Numbered from the stretch's first letter, positions 1-7,560 are shown. The stretch is 64,000 bases of DNA from Maledivibacter halophilus (GCF_900167445.1 NZ_FUZT01000006.1:1-64000), one strand, 5' to 3'. Notes: generated from the sequence alone by a model not told the origin. Program-made: numbers and translations.

Positions 1-26
1 TGTAGAGAGACAAGTTAAACTGCAAA
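1..26 (+). repeat. Prophage left terminus with L1-like transposase site
   Basis: It reads TGTAG, five bases, CAA, eight bases, GCAAA. Read inward on the opposite strand, the right end has the same elements at the same offsets. TG at the tip is the conserved terminal dinucleotide of Mu-family elements. The outer half of the binding site (GAGACAA) is a poorer match than the TTCGCAA seen at the right end. Confidence 0.75.
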
Positions 27-548
27 ACCCCCGAAGGGAAAAGATAAAATAATAAACCGTGGGATATATTGGGATTACAAGAGAAAGAACGATTTAGCTA
101 GAGATAGGATTTAAGAGGCGATGGACACGAATAATTGCAAAACCATCTAGCTGATCGGCAGTTTTTGAACGAGACATGCTGCTGTTAACGAATTTAACGT
201 TACAATAAAACGCTTTGTAACGTGTACCGTCAGTATTAGAACTAATCAGCGTTAAAGTGTGTTAACAAGTTTTTTACCTTGGCTATAGTATATCATAAAA
301 ATTGGAATTTTAAGCGTGCATTTTTTAAGGGTTAAGCGTGCATAGGTATAAGTATTGAAAATACTGAGTTTTATAGATTGAAAGAATTTTTTTAAGCGTG
401 CATTAAATTTAAATAAAAAAGTGGAAATAATTCAAGATTTAAATTTGGAAAATAACCACAATTTTTACAAGAACCTGATATCAAATGACAATTAACATTT
501 ATCATTTTGAGCATATCAAACCGGTGCTTGTTTTTTTTATGTTTATTT
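27..548. other. Non-coding left-end region of the prophage
   Basis: No supported gene is present. A second L-like site with GCAAAACC lies at about 122-143, 115 bp from the first, recalling the wide L1-L2 gap of Mu. TAACG occurs at 186, 195 and 218, and a similar cluster lies at the phage centre (17241-17276). A T-run at 531-538 after a short stem may terminate rightward transcripts. The region separates the tip from the 3' end of the repressor gene, as in Mu. Confidence 0.5.
310..403 (+). repeat. Three direct copies of TTAAGCGTGCAT
   Basis: Copies lie at about 310-321, 332-343 and 392-403, all in the same orientation, with 22 and 60 bp between starts. A partial copy (TTTAAGCGTAAC) recurs near 17119-17130, and both places have TTGAAAATACT shortly upstream. 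They look like binding sites for a phage or host protein. They are not found at the right tip, so they are unlikely to be the core transposase end sites. Confidence 0.5.
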
Positions 549-604
549 AGTGAAGAACTTCACTATTGCAAGATAAAAAATATTAGTGAAGTTCTTCACT
601 TTTT
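549..604. terminator. Perfect inverted repeat behind the repressor gene
   Basis: AGTGAAGAACTTCACT (549-564) and its exact reverse complement AGTGAAGTTCTTCACT (585-600) are followed by TTTTT on the plus strand. Each arm is itself nearly palindromic, so it could be a terminator or a pair of operators. It sits directly downstream of the leftward repressor gene. Confidence 0.55.
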
Positions 605-617
605 GAGGATAAAAAAA

Positions 618-1277
618 TCAAGCTGTAGCATCATCTAGAGTAGCGGTTTCTTCGCCATGCGTGAAAGTCGATGACTCTCCCTTTTTATTCGCTTCATTGT
701 AACTTTGAAGCCTATAATTTACGTAATTTTTAATTTCCTTCAGCTCAGATGGAGGTAACTCTTTTAAAAGTTCCACTATTTCTTTTATATATATATTATC
801 TACTGCTCCTAATTCTTTGATAGCTTTTATTTCTTTGTAAAGATCGGGAAAATCATTTTTTATAGCAAATACGCCATATGTTTGGTCTGGGGTATTTTTA
901 TTCATATTTACATTTGACTCTTCTTTAATTAGAGTAACAAAAGTTTCCCATATTTGCTTTAATAAAGTTTTCCTTTGGGGATTAAATATATTTGAAGGAT
1001 CAGCTGGCTTACCATCTATTGTATAGTTTTCTATAAAATATTCTGCACTACCCTCTTTAGCCTTATTAAACGTATCTTCTTTTCCGATTAAAAGCCAATC
1101 CGTTGACACTCTAAAAAAATTTGAAAGTGCTATAATTGCAGTCGCTGTAGGGCTCAATGAATTGTTTTCTATTTTACTTATATTACTTCTTGAAATATTA
1201 GTTGCATTGGATAAATCTTGCTGCTTAATATTATGAAGTTTTCTAAGGTATTTCAATCTATCTCCAAGAGTGTTCAA
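618..1277 (-). CDS. Phage repressor, XRE-family helix-turn-helix
   Basis: The N-terminal 65 residues form a classic Cro/CI helix-turn-helix (KQQDLSNATNISRSNISKIE), followed by VSTDWLLIG, typical of clostridial phage repressors. The remainder is charged and helical and has no peptidase motif. The start is TTG at 1277, about 8 nt after AAAGGAGA. A longer upstream reading would run through the operators and is unlikely. It is the leftmost gene and points left, in the place of Mu gene c, so it likely maintains lysogeny by binding the repeats at 1299-1394. Its length is 219 aa. Confidence 0.85.
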   Translation of the reverse strand: MNTLGDRLKYLRKLHNIKQQDLSNATNISRSNISKIENNSLSPTATAIIALSNFFRVSTDWLLIGKEDTFNKAKEGSAEYFIENYTIDGKPADPSNIFNPQRKTLLKQIWETFVTLIKEESNVNMNKNTPDQTYGVFAIKNDFPDLYKEIKAIKELGAVDNIYIKEIVELLKELPPSELKEIKNYVNYRLQSYNEANKKGESSTFTHGEETATLDDATA

Positions 1278-1298
1278 ATGAAATCTCCTTTCCTTTAA

Positions 1299-1406
1299 GT
1301 TCTTATAAGAACCAAAATATGTTCTTATAAGAAATATTTTAATATTTTTTCTCGTATAAGAACATAATACTATTGACAATGTTCTTATATGAACATATAA
1401 TATAAT
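1299..1406 (+). promoter_or_regulatory. Operator array and rightward early promoter
   Basis: GTTCTTATAAGAAC lies at 1299-1312, with variants at 1321-1334, 1350-1363 (half-site) and 1381-1394. The last copy lies in the spacer of a consensus promoter: TTGACA at 1373-1378, 17 bases, TATAAT at 1396-1401. Repressor bound there would block RNA polymerase directly. In Mu the same area doubles as the transpositional enhancer bound by the N-terminus of MuA. That second role is inference here. Confidence 0.85.
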
Positions 1407-1693
1407 TATCAAGTGAATTTCTACACCTTAAGTTTATCATAATTTCATAGGTGTAGTTAACCAAACATATGTATTGTGTCAAAAATAATTTGACATATAA
1501 AAAACTCTAATCTAATAATTCCCTCCATCGGAATTATCTATACATAGCATTCTCTTCAAGGACAAGTTCATTGTCGGTGGTGCTGCTGATAAAAATAAAC
1601 AATCGTTTAATCCTAGAACCAGCCCATAGGGATATGAGACAGTAGGAGCCTGTATCAAAATTGGTTAGGGATTAGGATGGCAAAGGTGATGTT
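1407..1693 (+). promoter_or_regulatory. Early leader with second promoter and hairpin
   Basis: No gene is supported in this gap. A second promoter candidate reads TTGACA at 1490-1495, 17 bases, TAATAA at 1513-1518. It is followed at once by a perfect hairpin, ATAATTCC / GGAATTAT, at 1515-1537. About 150 bases of leader remain before the first gene. I recognise no known riboswitch in them. Confidence 0.4.
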
Positions 1694-2086
1694 TTGAAAA
1701 GTTTAAACGATTTGCTAAAAGGAGAAATAATTGCATATTGTTACATGGTAATGCGAGGTAAGCCAGCAGCTATAATTCCAATAAAAACATCTCAAATTAC
1801 TGCTGCTGCAAAGTATATTGAAGAAAGTTTTAATTTAAGAACCTATGCTAAATGCTTGACTGATGAATGGGCTACTTTATGGATATACAAAGATGAGTAT
1901 TTAGTGGAAGTTATTAAGAGCTTACCTGAGAAGCCAAAGACAGTTTTTGATCATTGGGTTTTAGGTAAAGTCTTTGGCTACACAGATGAAGCGATTAAAG
2001 AATTTGTGACGGAGAACTACTATCTAAAGTCAGTACCGTCACAGCTAGGACATGGTGGCAAAGTATCAGAGTTGTCATCTAAGTGA
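1694..2086 (+). CDS. Phage early protein of unknown function
   Basis: This 130-residue protein starts at TTG, 8 nt after AAAGGTGATG. It contains hydrophobic and aromatic patches (around residues 12-30 and 55-70) but no motif I recognise. It is the first rightward gene after the repressed early promoter. Its last 67 bases overlap a zinc-ribbon gene on the other strand, so either this protein has an expendable C-terminus or one of the two genes is a late acquisition. Confidence 0.6.
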   Translation: MKSLNDLLKGEIIAYCYMVMRGKPAAIIPIKTSQITAAAKYIEESFNLRTYAKCLTDEWATLWIYKDEYLVEVIKSLPEKPKTVFDHWVLGKVFGYTDEAIKEFVTENYYLKSVPSQLGHGGKVSELSSK

Positions 2087-2151
2087 ACAGTTTGTCCACA
2101 ATTTGTACAAGTATATGTACCTATACCTGGTTTTTCGCCAGTTGTTGGCAT
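2020..2151 (-). CDS. Small zinc-ribbon protein (43 aa)
   Basis: Translation from ATG at 2151 begins MPTTGEKPGIGTYTCTNCG and has two metal pairs, CxxC at residues 15-18 and CxxC at 34-37, ending near residue 43. This is the pattern of a widespread family of tiny zinc-ribbon proteins in Firmicutes. A strong AGGGGG ribosome site lies 8-9 bases upstream. It points against the early operon, lies antisense to the end of the preceding gene, and has an upstream inverted repeat like that of the other leftward cargo gene, suggesting expression in the lysogen. Its role is unknown. Confidence 0.75.
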   Translation of the reverse strand: MPTTGEKPGIGTYTCTNCGQTVHLDDNSDTLPPCPSCDGTDFR

Positions 2152-2182
2152 AGTGAAATCCCCCTTTCTGTGGTGTTTTAAA

Positions 2183-2209
2183 AGTGTTAACAACTATATT
2201 TTAACACTA
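2183..2209 (-). promoter_or_regulatory. Inverted repeat AGTGTTA / TAACACT upstream of zinc-ribbon gene
   Basis: AGTGTTA (2183-2189) and TAACACT (2202-2208) form an inverted repeat. The 16-base block CTATATTTTAACACTA at 2194-2209 recurs exactly at 3341-3356, in front of the other leftward gene. It is probably a shared operator or promoter. Confidence 0.6.
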
Positions 2210-2340
2210 TAGGAAGGTAATTACAAAATACTGGTTATGTTTGGCGGTAAAAACAGTAAAAACCGTACTGGGTCTTATGAATTCCCCATGTGTCAGAGAA
2301 TTGTTCTTTGAAAAGTAAATAAAGAAAGGTGGTAAGTCAG

Positions 2341-2727
2341 ATGACACTTACTAAAGAAGCTTTGAGAAAAGAAGTTTTTTATACAATAAAGTCTTTTGGG
2401 GATAGTTATGGATTGGCCTATGACGAAGCCTTAGATATCTTCTATAATGTCATGAATGAAACAGCTGGAGGAGAAGACTCTATTAATACTGATAAATTTG
2501 TTTTGAAAAGTGAATTGTTAGAATATAAAAGACTTGCTTCAAAGCTTAGAGCAGAGCTAGAATCACGAATTATAAGATTGGAGAAAAAAGAGACTGAATC
2601 TTACTGCAAGATTGAAAGTGTGCCAAGACTGTATCTTGAAGTTGAAGACTGCAAATTTAAGATAGAAAAAATTTTAAAAAATCTTGAAAAATATAAATTA
2701 TATGCAGAAGATTCAGCAATATTCTAG
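2341..2727 (+). CDS. Phage early protein, helical, unknown
   Basis: The start is ATG at 2341 after AAAGGTGG; an upstream in-frame GTG is less well placed. The 128-residue product is charged and mostly helical, with likely coiled-coil stretches at about residues 60-120. No catalytic motif is visible. It overlaps the 3' end of the leftward gene 2724-3299 by 4 bases. Confidence 0.6.
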   Translation: MTLTKEALRKEVFYTIKSFGDSYGLAYDEALDIFYNVMNETAGGEDSINTDKFVLKSELLEYKRLASKLRAELESRIIRLEKKETESYCKIESVPRLYLEVEDCKFKIEKILKNLEKYKLYAEDSAIF

Positions 2728-3299
2728 GAAGAAATATTAAAATAAGCTAATAAACTCTTTATAATGCTTGTGGCAATTTCAGGAACAGCTTTTTGACTTG
2801 TTTTGGCAATAATATTTGAGAAAAAATTTTTAAGTTTGTTATCGTCTAACTTCTTACTATTTATGTCGTTAATTAAATCGATTACTAAATCTTTGATTTC
2901 ATTTTTTAAATTATCATCTAAATCAGATGCTTCAATTGCTTTGTCTATTTTATTAAAGCTATTATTTACACTCACATTATTACCTGTGATATTGTTGTTG
3001 CCATTTATATAAGTAATAGATGTTGCTGGAAAAGCTCTATTAAACTCAGAAGGATTCATAAACAATTTTTTTCCACGACTTGTTAGTCGTGCTGCTTTAA
3101 AATGTGAACCTAAAGCTTTGAGAAGTTTAATATAGCCTTCTTCTTCTAAAAAATCAATATTTACTTTCAATTGATTTTCTGGAATATTTAAATTTTCTAA
3201 GAAGTACTTAGGGCCAAATCCATATCGATTAAGCCCATGTTCATTGGCAAATTGGTTTAATAATTTCAAAATTTCTCTGCAAACTTGAACATCATCCAC
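2724..3299 (-). CDS. Winged-helix protein with Asn/Gly linker and helical C-terminus
   Basis: The start is GTG at 3299, 7 bases after GGAGG. Residues 1-90 look like a winged helix-turn-helix (LEEEGYIKLL, then LTSRGKKLF). An unusual polar linker, NGNNNITGNNVSVNNS, follows at about 98-114, and then a helical domain. This architecture resembles bacterial accessory or defence proteins, but I cannot name a family. Its leftward orientation inside the early operon and its own inverted repeat upstream mark it as lysogenic cargo, perhaps immunity or exclusion. It might also regulate the two genes sharing the AGTGTTA sites. Confidence 0.65.
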   Translation of the reverse strand: MDDVQVCREILKLLNQFANEHGLNRYGFGPKYFLENLNIPENQLKVNIDFLEEEGYIKLLKALGSHFKAARLTSRGKKLFMNPSEFNRAFPATSITYINGNNNITGNNVSVNNSFNKIDKAIEASDLDDNLKNEIKDLVIDLINDINSKKLDDNKLKNFFSNIIAKTSQKAVPEIATSIIKSLLAYFNISS

Positions 3300-3318
3300 A
3301 AGCTCACCTCCTTTTTTA

Positions 3319-3356
3319 AGTGTTAGGAAAATACTCGCATCTATATTTTAACACTA
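3319..3356 (-). promoter_or_regulatory. Second copy of AGTGTTA / TAACACT inverted repeat
   Basis: AGTGTTA lies at 3319-3325 and TAACACT at 3349-3355, within the exact 16-base block CTATATTTTAACACTA (3341-3356) also present at 2194-2209. It lies between the leftward winged-helix gene and the rightward gene at 3396, so it could control either. Confidence 0.6.
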
Positions 3357-3395
3357 GAGAAAGGAAAAGGTAAATATATTTATTGGAGGAATTGC

Positions 3396-3788
3396 ATGGA
3401 TAGAAGAAATGTCACTTATAAAGGGATCAGGTACAAAGGCAAGATGTATTGGAATGATTTACTAAAGACATATATAGGGGAGCAAGTTTATGTGATGACT
3501 TCCCAGGACAATAGCTTTATCAATGTATATGAAGGGAAAACATTTCTCTGCAAGGCCAAAGCCTTTAAGAAGCCAAAAGATAAAAAGGAGGACGATAAAA
3601 CTATGCTTGGTTTTGGTAAAAAGCTAAAGGATTACAAAACAACTGAGCTTATCAAGGAGCTGCAATCCAGAAAGCATGTAACCATAGCAAAAATGAAAAA
3701 GGAACAGCAATTTAAATTTAGAGGAGACAATAAACATATAAAGGAATGGGGACCAGCTGTTGTATTAGTAATAAGAAATGCACAATAA
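3396..3788 (+). CDS. Stand-alone protein resembling the MuA C-terminal beta-barrel
   Basis: Residues 5-52 (YKGIRYKGKMYWNDLLKTYI, then a V-rich strand and EGKTFLCKAKA) match the C-terminal part of the transposase in this same phage (around residues 525-575: QGIRFDNKIYWN, HLIGQWVKI, HEGKYICAASV). Shared features are GIR[YF], K-x-YWN, IG and EGK-[YF]-x-C-x-A. In MuA this is the barrel after the catalytic core. The catalytic core is absent here, and the C-terminal half is basic and unfamiliar. A strong GGAGG site precedes ATG. It may be a regulator or a relic of the transposase. Confidence 0.65.
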   Translation: MDRRNVTYKGIRYKGKMYWNDLLKTYIGEQVYVMTSQDNSFINVYEGKTFLCKAKAFKKPKDKKEDDKTMLGFGKKLKDYKTTELIKELQSRKHVTIAKMKKEQQFKFRGDNKHIKEWGPAVVLVIRNAQ

Positions 3789-3845
3789 AAAGCAATAAAA
3801 ACTAAAGAAAACATATCACTTTTGTAACAATAAGGGGGCGACATC

Positions 3846-4067
3846 ATGAAGTGCAAAAGAAAACTTACAAGCTTTGGTATCAAGGTTAAAAAAAGATTAA
3901 TAGAGCTAAATATGACTCAAAAAGAGCTTGCTAATGACTTAGGAGTAAGTGAAAGCTATTTAGCAGATGTACTAAGAGGAGAAAAACAAGGACTTAAATA
4001 TTTAGATGAAATAGGAAGCATACTTAAGCTTGAAACCAAAATAGAAAATCTTAAGGAGGTAGTATAA
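3846..4067 (+). CDS. Ner/Cro-like small DNA-binding protein
   Basis: This 73-residue protein is almost entirely a helix-turn-helix (TQKELANDLGVSESYLADVL, residues 23-42). Its size and its place between repressor and transposase match Mu Ner, which turns down early transcription. The start is ATG after AAGGGGG. Confidence 0.75.
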   Translation: MKCKRKLTSFGIKVKKRLIELNMTQKELANDLGVSESYLADVLRGEKQGLKYLDEIGSILKLETKIENLKEVV

Positions 4068-4397
4068 TTGGGGAAAATGACTGGATTTAGCTTTGAAAGT
4101 CAAATTAGAGATATAGCTGACTATCTGAATAAAATAAGCTCACTGGACATGGATAAGGAAATGGAAATAAAGTTTTTGGCAAGCAAGGAAAGAGAGCTGG
4201 GAGAAACCTTTAAGCTAATAGAAGAAAAGGAAGAAAAGCTTCTTAAGGAAATAAGGAATACCCTCCTTGAAATGAGCAGTAAAATCAGTGCCATAAAGGA
4301 TCTTAAAATGAAAATCATGCATGAAAGAGAAGAATGTGCAAAGAAATATACAAGTCTTACTGAGGGAAATTCAAGTGAAGCTGAGAAAACAGCATAA
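4068..4397 (+). CDS. Coiled-coil phage early protein
   Basis: The TTG start follows the previous stop codon immediately, with AAGGAGG 9 bases upstream. The 109 residues are strongly charged and helical, consistent with one long coiled coil. The function is unknown. Translation is likely coupled to the Ner-like gene. Confidence 0.6.
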   Translation: MGKMTGFSFESQIRDIADYLNKISSLDMDKEMEIKFLASKERELGETFKLIEEKEEKLLKEIRNTLLEMSSKISAIKDLKMKIMHEREECAKKYTSLTEGNSSEAEKTA

Positions 4398-4407
4398 AAC
4401 GAAAGAA

Positions 4408-4478
4408 GAATATATCCTAAGGGCAAATAAAAAGGGAGCACCCCAAAGCGACTCTCTAAAAGCCTTTTAGATATATTC
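4408..4478 (+). promoter_or_regulatory. Long hairpin in the transposase leader
   Basis: GAATATATC (4408-4416) pairs with GATATATTC (4470-4478), continued inward by CTAAGG against CCTTTTAG. The structure ends about 27 bases before the ribosome site of the transposase. Attenuation or translational control of transposase is plausible but unproven. Confidence 0.45.
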
Positions 4479-4518
4479 TCTCCCCTCATTATATCATAAA
4501 TTTCTAAGGAGGGATAGA

Positions 4519-6564
4519 GTGAAGCATTGGATATCAACACAAAACGCTGCTGAAATTTGCGGCGTAGACGAAAGCACAATTAGGAGGAGAATAAGCCTTG
4601 GAAGGATTGAAGTTAAAGAAGTAATAAATGAAAAAAACCTAAAGATATATTTAGTAGACCTCTCTTCCCTTCCACCCGAAGCCCAAATAAAATATTTTGA
4701 AAAAATAAGTGGGGCAAGGGAAATAGGATGCACAGAGGAAATCAATATAGATGCTGATTTGGCTTCATATAGAGAAAAGCATGGCGAAGAAGGGATGCAT
4801 AAACTGCTTAAAAAATACGAGCTTGTGCAAAGAGCTTTAAGTATTGATGAAAATGTTACAAAGCTTAGAAAAAAGCTGGCAAAGGAAAATGAAATAGGCT
4901 TTAGAACCCTTTACAACTGGATAAAGGATTATGAAAAAAATGGTTTGGCTGGCCTTATGAAAAAGGAAAAAAGCAACAAAGGTAAAAGCATGAGCTTTTG
5001 TCTAGAAGCAGAAATGCTAATGAAATCCTATTACCTAACACCTATAAGAAGAACCAAGACAGCCTCCTATGAAAAAATGGTTAAGGAAGCTGAAAGGCTT
5101 GGAAGTGAAGCATGCGATAAATGTAGATTTAATCAAGGGTCAAAACTTAGAAAAAAACTTGAGGCCCAGGGCTATGTTATAGAAACTTGCAAGAAAGAAA
5201 ATAAAAAGGGAATGAAGTATTCAAAATGTTCTAAGTCTGCAAGTAGAATTTTGAATTCCATACCTGAAGAAATAGTGGCCTATGCAAGACGTGGCAAAAA
5301 ATATTGGGAAGCAAACTTTATGCATAAAGCTGATAGAAAAAAGCCAGAAATTGTAAACGAGTGTTGGTTTGGAGATCATTATAGATTCAACGCCTTTGCG
5401 GTTGATAAAGATGGCAATGTGGCTAGACCCTGGCTTACCGCTTGGTACGATATAGCCACAGGGTGCATGGTGGGGTGGTGCATCACGATGCAGCCAAATA
5501 GTAGAACCATAGCTGAAGCCTTTATATATGGCATACAAGAAAAAAAGGACTTTCCCTTTTGGGGAGTTCCAAAGGTAGTGTATACCGATAATGGTAAGGA
5601 TTATAGATCCCATGCCTTCGAGGGCGGGAAAATAATAGAGAAAAAATATGCTAACGCTATAGAATATAACCTAGAAACAGAAGGATTATTAAAACAGCTA
5701 AAGGTTGGCAATATACACGCTAAAGCCTATCACGGCTGGGTGAAGCCCGTCGAAAGGTTCTTTGGCACTTTTTCTGACAAATATGTTAGAGAAATACCAG
5801 GGTGGTGCGGAACTGATCCTGAAGAAAGACCTGAAACCTTTGCAAAGGATTTAAAAAGGCTGATAAAGCATAATAAACTGTGGACTTTAGACGAGTTGAA
5901 GGAATGGTTTGTAAATATAGTCTTAAAAGAATATCATAATACACCCCATGGCGGCTATGGAGGAAAAACGCCAATGGAGCTTTATATGGAGAAGGAAAAA
6001 GCAAGATACGACAAACCTAGCTGGGCAGTCCTTGGTATATGCAAAATGGAAAGTGAAAAACGTAAGATATCTACTCAAGGTATAAGGTTTGATAACAAGA
6101 TTTATTGGAATATTGAGCTAAAACATTTAATTGGTCAGTGGGTCAAAATAAAATTCAATAGAGAGAATAAAGACGTTATTATCGTAACCCATGAAGGAAA
6201 ATATATCTGTGCAGCTTCAGTAAAGGAAAAGCTTAAAATGGTATTTGAAGATGAAGAAAAAGTATCTAACCATGTATCGAATCAAAGAAAACAAGAACGA
6301 GAAGTTAAAGAAAGAATTGCAGAGCTTACAGGTAAAAGTAAGCCTAAGCCTAAAAAATCAAGTGCTAATACCCTGACAGGAGAAATAGTTGAAGGCCTAA
6401 AGGGAAATATAACTGTGTTGGAATATGAGAAGGCTATGAAGGATTATGATAAAGAGCTAAAAGCCCTTAAAAAAGATGAAAATAAAGAAAACAAGAAAAA
6501 CCCTGCAAAGAAAAGATTTATTAAAACCGGTGAATCGGTACTTAAACGTCCAAATGTTATATAG
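4519..6564 (+). CDS. Mu-type DDE transposase (MuA homologue)
   Basis: The 681-aa length fits MuA (663 aa). The N-terminus (ISTQNAAEICGVDESTIRRR) is the MerR-like domain that in MuA binds the internal enhancer. Helical end-binding domains follow, then the RNase H-like core. Aligning GDHYRFNAF, YTDNGKD and KPVERFFG with MuA places the catalytic triad at D286, D357 and E412. After the core comes the beta-barrel (about 525-590) and a basic tail that in MuA contacts MuB. The start is GTG with AAGGAGG 6 bases upstream. All catalytic residues are intact, so transposition should be possible. Confidence 0.93.
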   Translation: MKHWISTQNAAEICGVDESTIRRRISLGRIEVKEVINEKNLKIYLVDLSSLPPEAQIKYFEKISGAREIGCTEEINIDADLASYREKHGEEGMHKLLKKYELVQRALSIDENVTKLRKKLAKENEIGFRTLYNWIKDYEKNGLAGLMKKEKSNKGKSMSFCLEAEMLMKSYYLTPIRRTKTASYEKMVKEAERLGSEACDKCRFNQGSKLRKKLEAQGYVIETCKKENKKGMKYSKCSKSASRILNSIPEEIVAYARRGKKYWEANFMHKADRKKPEIVNECWFGDHYRFNAFAVDKDGNVARPWLTAWYDIATGCMVGWCITMQPNSRTIAEAFIYGIQEKKDFPFWGVPKVVYTDNGKDYRSHAFEGGKIIEKKYANAIEYNLETEGLLKQLKVGNIHAKAYHGWVKPVERFFGTFSDKYVREIPGWCGTDPEERPETFAKDLKRLIKHNKLWTLDELKEWFVNIVLKEYHNTPHGGYGGKTPMELYMEKEKARYDKPSWAVLGICKMESEKRKISTQGIRFDNKIYWNIELKHLIGQWVKIKFNRENKDVIIVTHEGKYICAASVKEKLKMVFEDEEKVSNHVSNQRKQEREVKERIAELTGKSKPKPKKSSANTLTGEIVEGLKGNITVLEYEKAMKDYDKELKALKKDENKENKKNPAKKRFIKTGESVLKRPNVI

Positions 6565-6567
6565 AAA

Positions 6568-6587
6568 TTCGCAATTTAATTTGCAAA
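6568..6587 (+). repeat. Internal copy of the TTCGCAA-N8-GCAAA end-type motif
   Basis: The motif is identical in its 12 fixed bases to the R1 transposase site at 35285-35304 and lies just before the ribosome site of the MuB gene. A second internal copy at 23164-23183 also directly precedes a ribosome site. It may bind transposase, or act as a small RNA hairpin (GCAA/TTGC). Confidence 0.55.
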
Positions 6588-6600
6588 GGGAGGAAATTTT

Positions 6601-7560
6601 ATGAATACAGTTTTAAAACTTCAACCAGAAAGTGACATTTTCAATGCAAACAAAGAAGAAATAATTGAACAGATAAAAAGAATCAAAGAAGTTGAAGGGA
6701 TACCATTTTCGGAAATTGCAGAGCAAATAGGAGTAAGTAGGTCCTTAGTATCCCAATTTGTAAATCATGGAAAAACAAGCGATGAACTAGAAAAAAAGCT
6801 TAGAAGCTTTTTGACTGGATATTACAAGGCTAGCGAAGCTGTTGAATACAGCCAAGAAATACAGCTCTTCCCTACTACAGAATTCAAAGGAATACTCGGC
6901 TTTTGCGAAGATATGAGAATGAGAAGGAAAATGGGAGTGATAATTGGATATCCTGGTACTGGCAAGACAACAGCTGTTAAAGAGTATGTTGAGAGAACGC
7001 CAGGTGCTGTATATATAGAAGCCTTTTCAAGCATGAGGATGAAGGATCTTCTTGAAATAATGGCTGAAGAGTGTGGCATAGAGCTTAAACGAGGCTCAAA
7101 TTATAAAAGGATTCAGCAGCTCATAAGGGCATTGAAGAATAAAAAGCTTATGTTCATAATTGATGAGGCAGAATATCTCAAAAAATGGGATGTAGACAAA
7201 TTTGAAATACTTAGAAAAATATGGGATAACACTAAGGTGCCTATAATTTTATGTGGCACCCATGAGCTTGAAGACATATTAACAAGAGGAAATGGAAAAG
7301 ACAATTTAGCCCAGCTTTACCGTAGAAAATACATGATGAAGCTTATAGGCATTAAAGAAAAAGAGGTCAGAAGTCTTTTAAAGCAATATAAAGTAACTAA
7401 AGAAGCCGAGAATCTGCTTGTTGCACTGGCTATTGATGTTAAACATGGAGGACTTGGAAACTTTATTGAAATACTAGAATTATGTCTTGAATCTGCTGAA
7501 GATGGAGAAATCACTAGGGATATAGTAAAAGATGCTAAAAATTATAAGCTTCTTTATTAA
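6601..7560 (+). CDS. MuB-like AAA+ target-selection ATPase
   Basis: An N-terminal helix-turn-helix (FSEIAEQIGVSRSLVSQFV, about residues 39-57) precedes an AAA+ core with Walker A GYPGTGKT (116-123) and Walker B MFIIDEAE (D188, E189). This is the MuB plan: an ATP-dependent DNA-coating protein that delivers target DNA to the transposase and gives target immunity. At 319 aa it matches MuB (312 aa). It lies directly downstream of the transposase. Confidence 0.92.
   Translation: MNTVLKLQPESDIFNANKEEIIEQIKRIKEVEGIPFSEIAEQIGVSRSLVSQFVNHGKTSDELEKKLRSFLTGYYKASEAVEYSQEIQLFPTTEFKGILGFCEDMRMRRKMGVIIGYPGTGKTTAVKEYVERTPGAVYIEAFSSMRMKDLLEIMAEECGIELKRGSNYKRIQQLIRALKNKKLMFIIDEAEYLKKWDVDKFEILRKIWDNTKVPIILCGTHELEDILTRGNGKDNLAQLYRRKYMMKLIGIKEKEVRSLLKQYKVTKEAENLLVALAIDVKHGGLGNFIEILELCLESAEDGEITRDIVKDAKNYKLLY

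Noticed and set aside
1490..1693. Known riboswitch in the early leader
   Set aside because: Apart from one hairpin I could not match any conserved riboswitch core, so it is listed only as an unexplained leader.
2803..3012. Plus-strand ORF antisense to the winged-helix gene
   Set aside because: It lacks a ribosome site and reads as low-complexity S/L/I sequence. The minus-strand gene is well supported.
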